A stretch of DNA of 46,432 bases, taken from Candidatus Nealsoniibacteriota bacterium (GTDB lineage: Bacteria > Patescibacteriota > Minisyncoccia > Minisyncoccales > JAUWAW01). The stretch covers positions 1 through 46,432 of the forward strand of contig JAUWAW010000001.1 in the NCBI GenBank assembly GCA_030601865.1. The letters run 5' to 3'. The notes beneath the pieces are model-generated. The model worked only from the letters and a program-made list of their open reading frames with translations. It made no database searches and was not told where the DNA came from. The position numbers and the translations under genes were made by a program. Positions 16,832-24,624 of the stretch are shown here, piece by piece. The stretch's first letter is position 1. Each line of letters begins with the position of its first letter.

Positions 16832-16976
16832 ATTCAAATTTGATTGGCTCTTTTTCCTGCTCTTTGGCAGTAATATAGCCAAGAGCAAAAGAAAGCAAAG
16901 AAATTAAAATAACGCCAATGACTAATATTATATCACCTTGATACTTTTTGACAAAGTGAATAATTTTTGTTAGCAT
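16794..16976 (-). CDS. Small single-span membrane protein upstream of uppS, unrecognised
   Basis: The 60-aa frame from ATG 16976 has one strong membrane helix ([23 protein letters not shown], residues about 15-37), then a charged tail ([23 protein letters not shown]). The last 38 nt overlap the uppS start. It diverges from rpmA with start codons only 7 bp apart, and its start codon lies in the -10 element of the rpmA promoter. The function is unknown; the position suggests a link with the membrane-associated uppS step. Confidence 0.6.
   Translation of the reverse strand: MLTKIIHFVKKYQGDIILVIGVILISLLSFALGYITAKEQEKEPIKFEYEKNSSSFGYHP
16948..16976 (+). promoter_or_regulatory. Leaderless promoter of rpmA
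   Basis: TTGACA (16948-16953), a 17-nt spacer and TAGCAT (16971-16976). Only 7 nt separate the -10 from ATG 16984, so the transcript would begin at or next to the start codon. Confidence 0.65.
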
Positions 16977-16983
16977 AAATGTG

Positions 16984-17259
16984 ATGGCCAAGACAAAAGC
17001 TAAAGGTGCAACAAAATTAGGCAGAGATTCACGACCCAAATATTTGGGGGTAAAACTTTTTGAGGGCCAAAAAGTGAGACCAGGGATGATTATTATCCGT
17101 CAACGAGGTACAAGGTTTCTCCCTGGTAAAAATGTCAAACGAGGCCGCGATGACACCTTATACGTCTTAAAAAAAGGCATAGTTAAGTTTAGCACAAAAA
17201 GAAAAAGGGGGTTTGACCGTTCTCAGCGAGTAGCAAAAATTGTTAATGTGACGCCTTAG
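16984..17259 (+). CDS. rpmA: 50S ribosomal protein L27
   Basis: A 91-aa L27, which reaches the peptidyl-transferase centre through its N-terminus. The start [31 protein letters not shown] aligns with the usual MAHKKAGGSTKNGRDS motif, and [16 protein letters not shown] is the conserved core. ATG 16984 is preferred to an in-frame GTG 3 nt upstream because the family begins MA. rplU, the usual upstream partner, is absent here and the gene is monocistronic. Its 3' end overlaps convergent rplI by 17 nt. Confidence 0.95.
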   Translation: MAKTKAKGATKLGRDSRPKYLGVKLFEGQKVRPGMIIIRQRGTRFLPGKNVKRGRDDTLYVLKKGIVKFSTKRKRGFDRSQRVAKIVNVTP

Positions 17260-17692
17260 TTACTATTAGCATTATTTCTGCCTCTAAATTATGTTCAAAA
17301 TTAATTTTTATGGGAAATTCCCCTATTTCTTTAACAGGAGCGGGTAGATTAATTTGATTCTTTTTAATCTCAAAACCGAGTTCTTTCAATCTTTCAGAAA
17401 TCCTTTGGGGAGTAATTGACTCAAAGAGCTCGCTTTTCTCCCCCATCTTCACCGGAATAATCACTTCTACCCCCTCAATCTTATTGACCAGGAGTTGGAC
17501 ATTTTTTAATTCCTCTTCGGCTTTTTTTATTTCAATTTCTTTTTGCGCCTCCAGCCATTTTAAGGCCTTTTTTGTCGCTGCCCTTGCCAACCCTTTGGCA
17601 ATCAAAAAATTCCTGGCATAACCATCCTTAACCTCTTTGAGGTCATATTTTTTTCCTAAATTTTTAATATCTTGAAGAAGAATTACCCGCAT
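17243..17692 (-). CDS. rplI: 50S ribosomal protein L9
   Basis: A 149-aa L9 with the usual two-domain form. The N-terminal domain is [36 protein letters not shown], a long charged helix covers residues about 40-75, and a C-terminal domain ends [11 protein letters not shown]. It binds 23S rRNA near the L1 stalk. Its presence argues against a Microgenomates (OP11) source, where L9 has been reported missing. It lies 9 nt downstream of the C-terminal protease gene, on the same strand. Confidence 0.93.
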   Translation of the reverse strand: MRVILLQDIKNLGKKYDLKEVKDGYARNFLIAKGLARAATKKALKWLEAQKEIEIKKAEEELKNVQLLVNKIEGVEVIIPVKMGEKSELFESITPQRISERLKELGFEIKKNQINLPAPVKEIGEFPIKINFEHNLEAEIMLIVTKASH

Positions 17693-17701
17693 GTTTTTAT
17701 C

Positions 17702-18877
17702 TTAGTCCATCTCCTCTACTATTTCAACTGCCTTGTCTAATTGCGGATCTCTACCTTCTTTATAGTCCTCATCTGTCATCTCAATTTTAATATCTGGTTC
17801 TAATCCTTTGTCAGTAATGAGTTGACCTTTAGGAGTTAACCATCTGGCAACCGTGATTTTTAGAGAAGAACCCTCCTTCAGTTTTTCCAACTGCTGCACA
17901 GAACCTTTACCAAATGATTTTTCTCCGATGATTTTAATGCCTCGATTATCTCTTAAGGCACCGGCCAAAATTTCCGCGCCCGAAGCAGACCCTTGATTGA
18001 GCAAAATAACTATGGGATAAACTGAAAGTTTAGCATTTCCCAATGATTTATATTCCTTTTGTTGACCTTGCCCAAAATCTTCAATGGCCACAATCTGACC
18101 TTTCTCTAAAAACCAACCCCCTATATTTTGGGCTACTTCCAAATACCCACCGGGGTTGTTTCTTAAATCCAAGATTAATCTTTTGGCCGGACTTTTTAAA
18201 ATTTCAACCGCTATTTTACTAAAATCCGAACTGGCTTTTTCTGTAAAGTGATAAAGTTTTATGTAAGCGATGTCATCTTCCATTACTTCCCATCTTAAAG
18301 ACGGTATATCAATCACATCTCTGACTATTTTGAAGTCCTTGGTGCTGTCCCAATCCTTGCGAAGAATACTCAAGGTTATTTCTGTTCCTTTTGGTCCGCG
18401 GATTAGAGAGACCGCCTCATCAATAGTTATGTCAGTCGTGAGGGTATCATCAACTTTGATAATCTTATCACCAGCCCTCAAACCTGCTTTTTGGGCTGGT
18501 GTGCCTTCCAAGGGAGCAATCACCTGAAGTCGGCCTTTTCTGATGCCAATTTCCATACCCACTCCCTCAAAACGGCCACTGACATCTTCTAAGAATTTTT
18601 TGGCTTCTTGGGGAGGCAGAAAAACAGTATAAGGGTCTTCCAGAGATTTTACCATACCCGAGATGGCTCCATAAATCATTTCTTGAGTACCGAGTTTTTC
18701 CGGGTTAACAAACTTTTCTTTGAGTTTATAATAGGCCTCCCAGAAAAGAGAAAGGTTTACTTCCTCTGGCGGGCAAATTTCGCAGACCACCTGACTTTTT
18801 CCAAACCAGGCGCCAAAAGCGAAACTGACCACGGCAATAAAAATCAAAAAAGAAAAAAATACTTTTCTTTTAGACAT
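17702..18877 (-). CDS. ctpA: C-terminal processing protease, S41 family
   Basis: A 391-aa secreted or anchored protease. Residues 6-25 are a signal anchor, followed by the S41 N-terminal helices, a PDZ domain (about 105-175, GVGMEIGIRKGRLQVIAPLEG) and the protease core. The catalytic dyad is S299 in NQGSASGAE and K324 in GEKSFGKGSVQ; the DLRNNPGG strand is conserved. It cleaves C-terminal tails of envelope proteins. The ATG lies 6 nt from a TATACA -10, so the message may be leaderless. rplI follows on the same transcript. Confidence 0.93.
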   Translation of the reverse strand: MSKRKVFFSFLIFIAVVSFAFGAWFGKSQVVCEICPPEEVNLSLFWEAYYKLKEKFVNPEKLGTQEMIYGAISGMVKSLEDPYTVFLPPQEAKKFLEDVSGRFEGVGMEIGIRKGRLQVIAPLEGTPAQKAGLRAGDKIIKVDDTLTTDITIDEAVSLIRGPKGTEITLSILRKDWDSTKDFKIVRDVIDIPSLRWEVMEDDIAYIKLYHFTEKASSDFSKIAVEILKSPAKRLILDLRNNPGGYLEVAQNIGGWFLEKGQIVAIEDFGQGQQKEYKSLGNAKLSVYPIVILLNQGSASGAEILAGALRDNRGIKIIGEKSFGKGSVQQLEKLKEGSSLKITVARWLTPKGQLITDKGLEPDIKIEMTDEDYKEGRDPQLDKAVEIVEEMD

Positions 18878-18883
18878 TATTAC

Positions 18884-18912
18884 TGTATAACAAATTTAAA
18901 ATAAAAAAACAA
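18884..18912 (-). promoter_or_regulatory. Putative leaderless promoter of the S41 protease gene
   Basis: Minus strand TTGTTT (18912-18907), 17 nt and TATACA (18889-18884), with 6 nt to ATG 18877. An alternative -35 (TTGACT, 18917-18912) would need a 22-nt spacer. Confidence 0.45.
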
Positions 18913-18937
18913 GTCAAAAAATATGCCTCAGTATCGC

Positions 18938-19051
18938 TTAGCAATACCAAGGCTTGGAAATATAGGAAATTATTCCGGCAGTTCCTCTTTGGGCTCCTGG
19001 AATTTGTATTACTCTAATTTTTGCCAGATTTTGTTTTTCCACTTTCGCCAT
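18938..19051 (-). CDS. Possible 37-aa peptide between tRNA-Lys and the protease gene
   Basis: A short frame beginning MAKVEKQNLAKIRVI and ending ISKPWYC. It lies downstream of a plausible minus-strand promoter (TTGACT 19111-19106, 16 nt, TATGAT 19089-19084). No SD is seen and no family is recognised. It may equally be non-coding leader sequence. Confidence 0.25.
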   Translation of the reverse strand: MAKVEKQNLAKIRVIQIPGAQRGTAGIISYISKPWYC

Positions 19052-19118
19052 TCATAACGGCTTTTGAATAGGCATATATTTTCATCATATCTTATCAAAT
19101 ACTGAAGTCAAATGTTTG

Positions 19119-19192
19119 TGCGCCCGGGAGAACTCGAATCTCCAACCTTATCCTTAAAAGGGATCTGCTCTACCAAATTGAGCTACGGGCGC
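19119..19192 (-). tRNA. tRNA-Lys (TTT)
   Basis: Full cloverleaf on the minus strand: acceptor GCGCCCG paired with CGGGCGC, D stem GCTC/GAGC, anticodon loop CTTTTAA with anticodon TTT, T loop TTCGAGT, discriminator A. CCA is not encoded. Confidence 0.95.
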
Positions 19193-19195
19193 ATA

Positions 19196-20284
19196 TTACA
19201 GTCCCTGCTCTTTTAATTCTTTTAATAACTCTTTTTGTTTTTTTGTCAATGTTTTTGGGGTTTTGATAATTAACTCAACGTACATGTTGCCTACTCCGTA
19301 GCCGACACAGTGGGGAATTCCTTTGTCAGAGATTCTTAAAATTTTGCCCGATTGACTGCCCGAGGGCACTTTGAGCAAAATATTCCTGCCCTCCAGGGTG
19401 GGCACTTCAATTTTATCGCCCAAAGCCGCCCGGGAAAAAGAAATCGGCGCTTGAATAAAAAGATCATTACTTCTTCTTTCAAAAACCGGATGCTTTTTAA
19501 CAAAAATCCTGGCATATAAATCTCCTGACTTACCTCCCTTTCTGCCAGCATTCCCTTTACCTTTAATTTTTATTATTTGGTTTGAGTCAACTCCAGCGGG
19601 AATAAAAATTTTAATATTTTCTTCTCCTTTAATTCTTCCCTCTCCCTGGCAGACATTGCAGGGTTTTTCTGGTTTTTGGCCCTCACCTTTGCATTCAGGG
19701 CAGATAATATCTTTGGTAAAATGAATAGGAATTCCCGGCACCCTTTTAATTTGTTGGACAACTCCAGTCCCCCTACAACTAAAACATTCGTTAACCGGAG
19801 TGCCCGGTTCTGCTCCCCTGCCCTGACATCTTGAGCAAAGAATCATTTTATACAAACTCATTTCTCTTTCTCTGCCTTTTAAGGTTTCTTCTAAAGGTAT
19901 TTCTATATCAATCTCAATATCTTTTCCTCTTTTTAAATCCTTTCTTCTTTGCTCTCTGCCAAAGCCAAACATTTCTCCTACCATTTCTCCCAGGTCTTCA
20001 AAATCAAACCCAAAATCTGTTCCTCCTCCGGGTCTTCCCCAGGCCCAGTTGAAATCAAAACCCGGGCCTTCACCTGTTCCCTCAAAAACTCTACCGAATC
20101 TATCATATTGGTCCTTTTTTTGTTTATCGGAAAGTATCTGATAGGCCTCATTTATCTCTTTCATTTTTTTCTCATCACCGCCCTTGTCAGGATGATATTT
20201 ATGAGCCAATTTGCGGTAGGCCTTTTTTATATCTTCTTGGGAGGCCTCTTCAGATATACCTAATACGTTATAGTAATCTTTCAT
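19196..20284 (-). CDS. dnaJ: Chaperone DnaJ
   Basis: Hsp40 co-chaperone of 362 aa. The J domain (residues 1-65) has the HPD triad at 31-33 that stimulates DnaK ATPase. A Gly/Phe-rich linker (EGTGEGPGFDFNWAWGRPGGG) follows, then four zinc-binding repeats (CSRCQGRG, CFSCRGTG, CPECKGEG, CNVCQGEG) and two substrate-binding C-terminal domains. All eight cysteines are present. It follows dnaK by 2 nt and ends 3 nt before tRNA-Lys on the same strand. Confidence 0.95.
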   Translation of the reverse strand: MKDYYNVLGISEEASQEDIKKAYRKLAHKYHPDKGGDEKKMKEINEAYQILSDKQKKDQYDRFGRVFEGTGEGPGFDFNWAWGRPGGGTDFGFDFEDLGEMVGEMFGFGREQRRKDLKRGKDIEIDIEIPLEETLKGREREMSLYKMILCSRCQGRGAEPGTPVNECFSCRGTGVVQQIKRVPGIPIHFTKDIICPECKGEGQKPEKPCNVCQGEGRIKGEENIKIFIPAGVDSNQIIKIKGKGNAGRKGGKSGDLYARIFVKKHPVFERRSNDLFIQAPISFSRAALGDKIEVPTLEGRNILLKVPSGSQSGKILRISDKGIPHCVGYGVGNMYVELIIKTPKTLTKKQKELLKELKEQGL

Positions 20285-20286
20285 AA

Positions 20287-22146
20287 TTATTTCTTTTTGT
20301 CTTTAGGTTTCTTCTCCTGGGCTTTTTTATACATCTCAGCGCCTATTTTCTGAATGGCCTGTGATAAATCAGTTGTTTTCTGCTTGAGCTCTTCTATATT
20401 ATCACTGTCTTTTACTTTTTTCAAAGCCTCAATTTTTTCTTCAATCTCTTTTTTCTTTTCTTGAGCAATTTTTTCCCCGGCGTCTCTCAAAGTTTTTTCT
20501 GAGGTATAAATTAAACTATCAGCTATATTTTTGGCCTCTATCAACTCTTTCTTTTTCTGGTCTTCAGCTTGATGAACTTCTGCTTCTTTTTTCATTTTTT
20601 CTATTTCTTCTTCCTTGAGTCCGCAGGAGCCCTCAATCTTAATGGACTGGGACTTGTTAGTGGCTTTATCTTTGGCTGAAACATTCAAAATTCCATTGGC
20701 ATCAATGTCAAAAGTGACCTCAATTTGAGGAACGCCTCGAGGAGCGGGCGGCAAGCCATCCAAAATGAATCTGCCCAAGGTTTTACTATCAGCAGCCATT
20801 GATCTTTCTCCTTGCAGAACATGAATTTCAACTGAGGGCTGATTATCAGCGGCAGTAGAGAAAATTTGGGTTTTAGAGGTAGGAACAATAGTATCCTTGG
20901 AAATTAAAACTGTATTTACTCCGCCCAACGTCTCTATACCCAAACCAAGAGGGGTAACGTCCAATAAAAGTATATCTTTTATTTCTCCTTCCGGTTTGCG
21001 ACCCTCATCTTTAGCCGCAAGAATCTCGGCTTGAACTGCAGCTCCGATAGCCACCACCTCATCCGGGTTAATTTCTTTGTTTGCTTCTTTGCCAAAAAGT
21101 TTTTTAATTTCTTCTTGAACTTTGGGCATCCGAGTTTGGCCGCCAACCAAGACCACCTCTTCAATATCCTTGGGCTCTAATTTTGCTTCTTTTAAAGTTT
21201 CTTTAACCAAGCCAATAGATTTTTCAATATAATCTTTCACCAGATTTTCCAGCTGAGAACGGGTTAATTTATAATCAAGATGTTTAGGTCCTGCAGCATC
21301 TGAAGTGATGAAAGGCAGATTAATCTGTGTTTCTAATGTAGTGGATAACTCAATCTTGGCTTTTTCAGCTGTTTCTTTGAGCCGTTGCAGCGCTAACCCA
21401 TCTTGGGAGAGGTCAATGCCCTGGTCTTTTTTAAATTCATCTACCAACCAGTTAATAATTCTTTGGTCAAAATCATCTCCACCCAAATGGGTGTGGCCGC
21501 CAGTGGCCTTTACCTCCACCGTGTCCTCGCTAACATCAAGAATGGAGATATCAAAAGTACCTCCGCCAAAATCATAAACCACAATTTGCTGGTTTTTCTT
21601 TTTGGTTAAGCCATAGGCCAAAGCCGCTGCCGTTGGTTCATTAATAACTCTTCTTACCTTAAAGCCAGCAATTTCTCCAGCCACCTTGGTGGCTTTTCTT
21701 TGAGAATCGTCAAAATAGGCCGGGCAGGTTATAATGGCCTCAGTAATTGTCTCTCCTAACTTCGTTTCCGCATCTTGCTTTAATTTCTGTAAAATCATAG
21801 CTGAGATTTCCGGGGGCTTGAACCATTTCTCTCCCATTTTTACCTCCACGCCTTCACCTGTCCCCTGAATCTTATAAGGTAAGATTTTTATATCCTTCTG
21901 GATCTCGGAGTCAGAATACCGGCGGCCAATCAATCGCTTGATTGAAAAAATAGTATTTTCCGGATTGGTAATCTGCTGACGTCTGGCAATAATACCAACC
22001 AGTCGTTCCCCGGTTTTTGTCATAGCCACCACCGAGGGCGTGGTTCTGGCTCCTTCTTTATTCTCAATAATTTTTGGTTCACCGGCTTCCACCACGGCCA
22101 TGGCCGAAAAAGTGGTGCCCAGGTCAATGCCGAGTATTTTTGACAT
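20287..22146 (-). CDS. dnaK: Chaperone DnaK (Hsp70)
   Basis: A 619-aa Hsp70. The nucleotide-binding domain starts [18 protein letters not shown] and contains [23 protein letters not shown] and LVGGQTRMP. The linker [15 protein letters not shown] leads to the substrate-binding domain and the charged lid, ending [15 protein letters not shown] 22146 was chosen because upstream in-frame codons are repeat sequence. It forms the grpE-dnaK-dnaJ operon but is parted from grpE by a 138-nt repeat palindrome. No CIRCE element was seen. Confidence 0.96.
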   Translation of the reverse strand: MSKILGIDLGTTFSAMAVVEAGEPKIIENKEGARTTPSVVAMTKTGERLVGIIARRQQITNPENTIFSIKRLIGRRYSDSEIQKDIKILPYKIQGTGEGVEVKMGEKWFKPPEISAMILQKLKQDAETKLGETITEAIITCPAYFDDSQRKATKVAGEIAGFKVRRVINEPTAAALAYGLTKKKNQQIVVYDFGGGTFDISILDVSEDTVEVKATGGHTHLGGDDFDQRIINWLVDEFKKDQGIDLSQDGLALQRLKETAEKAKIELSTTLETQINLPFITSDAAGPKHLDYKLTRSQLENLVKDYIEKSIGLVKETLKEAKLEPKDIEEVVLVGGQTRMPKVQEEIKKLFGKEANKEINPDEVVAIGAAVQAEILAAKDEGRKPEGEIKDILLLDVTPLGLGIETLGGVNTVLISKDTIVPTSKTQIFSTAADNQPSVEIHVLQGERSMAADSKTLGRFILDGLPPAPRGVPQIEVTFDIDANGILNVSAKDKATNKSQSIKIEGSCGLKEEEIEKMKKEAEVHQAEDQKKKELIEAKNIADSLIYTSEKTLRDAGEKIAQEKKKEIEEKIEALKKVKDSDNIEELKQKTTDLSQAIQKIGAEMYKKAQEKKPKDKKK

Positions 22147-22284
22147 AATTGTATTAAATAACCAATTACCAAGAAACAATAACCAAACAATAACCAATTT
22201 TTCAATAACCAATAATCAAACTGTTTGGTTATTGGTGTTTGGTTATTGAGATTTGTTTGTATCTTGTATCTTGGTTATTGGTGA
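22147..22284. repeat. Large AATAACCAA/TTGGTTATT palindrome between grpE and dnaK
   Basis: AACCAA-rich left half (22150-22215) and TTGGTTATT-rich right half meet at ACTGTTTGG. Same family as 13627-13740. It lies inside the grpE-dnaK operon. Confidence 0.75.
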
Positions 22285-22722
22285 TTATTTTACTATTTTA
22301 ACTTTGGCAGGTCTAATAACCTTACCAGCTAACTTATAACCTTTTTTAATTTCTTTTACAATTGTGCCTGATTTTTTGTTTTTGCTCTCAACTTCTTCTA
22401 CTGCCTCATGTAAATTTGGATCAAACCTCTCCCCTACTCCCTTGATTTCTTCTACTCCTTGCTTTTTCAGGAAATCCTGAAGTTGCCTTTTAATCTCCAA
22501 AAATCCTTCAGCCACCTGATTATTTTTTTCAAACAATTCAAAATTGTCAAAAATGGGCAGCATTTTTAAAATTAAATCTTCATTAGTATATTTGAAAATC
22601 TCCTCTATTCTCTCTTTCTCTTCTTTTTTATAATTCAAAAAATCGGCCTTGGCTCTCTGCCAGCCAGCTAAGTATTCTTTCCTTTCTTTTTGACATTTCT
22701 CCAATTCTTTTTCTTTCTTCAT
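22285..22722 (-). CDS. grpE: Nucleotide exchange factor GrpE
   Basis: Exchange factor for DnaK. At 145 aa it is short because the acidic N-terminal tail is missing: it starts directly in the long dimerising coiled coil (MKKEKELEKCQKERKEYLAGWQRAKADFLNYKKE). The beta domain follows, with GVEEIKGVGERFDPNLHEAV and the end KKGYKLAGKVIRPAKVKIVK. It is the first gene of grpE-dnaK-dnaJ and appears to be translated from a leaderless message, since the -10 is 6 nt from the ATG. Confidence 0.94.
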   Translation of the reverse strand: MKKEKELEKCQKERKEYLAGWQRAKADFLNYKKEEKERIEEIFKYTNEDLILKMLPIFDNFELFEKNNQVAEGFLEIKRQLQDFLKKQGVEEIKGVGERFDPNLHEAVEEVESKNKKSGTIVKEIKKGYKLAGKVIRPAKVKIVK

Positions 22723-22728
22723 AAATCT

Positions 22729-22757
22729 ATTATCGCAGATTACAATTAATAAGTCAA
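22729..22757 (-). promoter_or_regulatory. Leaderless promoter of grpE-dnaK-dnaJ
   Basis: Minus strand TTGACT (22757-22752), 17-nt spacer, GATAAT (22734-22729), then 6 nt to ATG 22722. Confidence 0.7.
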
Positions 22758-22762
22758 GGGCG

Positions 22763-23566
22763 TTACTTGTAATTAATTCTATTGCCGAATCTTAAATCAA
22801 TGTATTCTTCAAAAGGCAACTGTTCTTCTAAAAGAGCTTCGAGATTGAAAAGTTGTTGCAAGATGTTTTCTTTTAGATTAAAGTAAATCTCCCAACCTTC
22901 AATCGTTTTGGCTGTTAAATGGTCAAAGGAAATAATAAATTCCTTGATTTCTATCTCAAGTTCTTCTTTAAGTTTTTTATTAATTTGCAAAATAGCCGTT
23001 ACGTCCTCCTTTTCAGGACATTCCTGGGAACTAATAATTAAATCCAACCCGCCAGCAACGTTATGCCAGCCCGCATGACTTGCGTCAGCATGTCTGGCGG
23101 GCGTAGCATTGCGGGCTGGAGTTGTTGAAGCCAAGGATATTTGACCGAACTTTACTGCCTTTCTATCAATCAGATAACACTCTTGTTTGTCCGGGCACCA
23201 AAGGCCAATCGGTATCCTCTCTTTAATTATTACAACTAAGCTATCAGGAAAATCTCTTTTTAAATACGCTTTCTCAATTTGAGGGAATTCTTTAAGAACT
23301 TTTTTGTGAATTTTGCTCAAATTAGCTAAAAAAATACTGTTTGTTGGGAGAAATAACAATCTTTTTCCAATCTCTTCTATAATAATTTTCCGCACACCCT
23401 CGTCAGTACACTTAATCTCTTGGATTTGAAAAAAAGAGGAAAAAACAATCAAATAAAAAACACTGCCAGCAAGAATCAAAAATAATAGAGTCAGCCAAAA
23501 AAATCTACTTCTCAGAATAGATTTCTTTTTCCTAATCCTATGCGGTTTTCTGCGTATCTTAGTCAT
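22763..23566 (-). CDS. ftsQ: Cell division protein FtsQ/DivIB
   Basis: The 267-aa bitopic membrane protein has a basic cytosolic tail (MTKIRRKPHRIRKKKS), one membrane helix (residues about 22-45), then the POTRA-type domain (FFQIQEIKCTDEG...ILKEFPQIEKAYLKRDFPDSLVVIIKER) and the FtsQ domain. It links early and late divisome proteins. Residues about 149-173 (an alanine/arginine/histidine-rich TPARNATPARHADASHAG stretch) are encoded by a GC-rich interleaved palindrome and interrupt the domain. It overlaps the upstream FemX-like gene by one nucleotide. Confidence 0.85.
   Translation of the reverse strand: MTKIRRKPHRIRKKKSILRSRFFWLTLLFLILAGSVFYLIVFSSFFQIQEIKCTDEGVRKIIIEEIGKRLLFLPTNSIFLANLSKIHKKVLKEFPQIEKAYLKRDFPDSLVVIIKERIPIGLWCPDKQECYLIDRKAVKFGQISLASTTPARNATPARHADASHAGWHNVAGGLDLIISSQECPEKEDVTAILQINKKLKEELEIEIKEFIISFDHLTAKTIEGWEIYFNLKENILQQLFNLEALLEEQLPFEEYIDLRFGNRINYK
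23049..23120. repeat. Interleaved GC-rich palindromes inside ftsQ
   Basis: CCCGCCAG (23049-23056) pairs with 23095-23102, and CCAGCCCGCA (23067-23076) pairs with 23111-23120, giving an A-B-A'-B' order. Read in frame as about 24 residues. Confidence 0.8.
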
Positions 23567-24624
23567 TAGACTCGTCTTTTGGCTTTTCTTAGTTTTTCAA
23601 AAATATAGGTTAAGTAATATTTTTTTGAAAGAGGCAAATCTTGGGTTTTAAGATAAGCCTTTTTAGAGCCGCCAAATCCTTTTTTAAACAAACTCAAACC
23701 CTTCCAGGGGTGTTTTTCAAGTTCTTGTTCTGATTCAATATCCGCTATTCCCCAGAAATTATAAATTTTACATCCTCTGCTCTTGGCTTCTTTGATGACT
23801 TGCCACTGTAGAAGATAAGAAGCAGGAATTTTGGCATATTTCTGCGATGAAGCCCCCTGATGATAAAAGCCAATCTTCTGCCAGAACAAAACAATTGCTG
23901 CAGTCAATACTTCCCCCTTGTATTTTGCTAAGAAAATAACACTGTCATTCTGAGCGCGCAGCGAAGAATCCCGTGAAAAAGCCAAAAATTCGTTCTTTAG
24001 GTACTCAAGGGAAAATGGCACAAAATGATGCCGATTAACTGTTTTTTGATAAAGCTCATTGAAAATTTCAACATCTTTTAGGTTTTGGGATTTTTCTATT
24101 TTAAGTTTTTTATTTTTCAACCCCTGTCTTATTAAATAACGGGTTGTTTTTCGCATATTCATCAATAACTCATTATCCGATAGCCCCAAATCCATTTGCC
24201 ATGTCAACTCCGGGTGTATATGAATCGGCGCTTGTCTAAAACCTAAATCTTTAAATATCTTTTTATTTTTTTCATCCCTCTCGCAAACCGGCGCAATCCT
24301 GATAAAAATACATCCCTCTTCTTTACTAATTTGTCTTAATTTTTCTAATAAGGATTCTAATATTCTTGATTCTTGATTCTTGATTCTTGATTCTATTATT
24401 GGGCCGTGCGGCACAAACAAAAACCTTCCTCTCTTTGCTTCAATCTTCACCACCAAAGCCACCCCAATCAAATTCTCATTTTCATAAAGCCCCATTCGCC
24501 AAATCTTATTCCCCATCATCTTCTGAAACTCCCCCCAACTCCAACTCTGCAAAAAAGTTTTATTTTTCACTTCTTGTAAAAACTCTTCCCAGATTTGTTT
24601 GTCCTTTATTTTTCTTACTTCCAT
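23566..24624 (-). CDS. FemX/FemAB-type peptidyltransferase
   Basis: A 352-aa double-GNAT protein of the Fem family, which adds amino acids from aminoacyl-tRNA to lipid II or otherwise modifies stem peptides. Family hallmarks are FLQSWSWGEFQK near residue 25, RGRFLFVPHGPII, the central helical region and FYHQGASSQKYAKIPASYLLQW with YNFWGIAD in the C-terminal half. Two foreign stretches are read in frame: a 7-nt tandem repeat (24362-24393, giving [14 protein letters not shown]) and a TCATTCTGAGC-type repeat (23945-23970). It lies between murF and ftsQ with overlaps at both ends. Confidence 0.88.
   Translation of the reverse strand: MEVRKIKDKQIWEEFLQEVKNKTFLQSWSWGEFQKMMGNKIWRMGLYENENLIGVALVVKIEAKRGRFLFVPHGPIIESRIKNQESRILESLLEKLRQISKEEGCIFIRIAPVCERDEKNKKIFKDLGFRQAPIHIHPELTWQMDLGLSDNELLMNMRKTTRYLIRQGLKNKKLKIEKSQNLKDVEIFNELYQKTVNRHHFVPFSLEYLKNEFLAFSRDSSLRAQNDSVIFLAKYKGEVLTAAIVLFWQKIGFYHQGASSQKYAKIPASYLLQWQVIKEAKSRGCKIYNFWGIADIESEQELEKHPWKGLSLFKKGFGGSKKAYLKTQDLPLSKKYYLTYIFEKLRKAKRRV
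23945..23970. repeat. TCATTCTGAGCG...GAAGAATC dispersed repeat inside the fem gene
   Basis: The motif TCATTCTGAGCG followed by CAGCGAAGAATC forms a small palindrome and resembles a dispersed repeat known from many bacterial genomes. It is read as SRDSSLRAQND. Confidence 0.65.
24362..24393. repeat. ATTCTTG heptamer tandem repeat (about 4.6 copies) in the fem gene
   Basis: Four full ATTCTTG units plus ATTC. A 7-nt unit is not a multiple of three, so copy-number change would shift the frame. Confidence 0.85.

Noticed and set aside
22723-22760. A CIRCE (HrcA) operator before grpE
   Set aside because: No TTAGCACTC-N9-GAGTGCTAA or close variant is present; only a sigma70-like promoter is seen.
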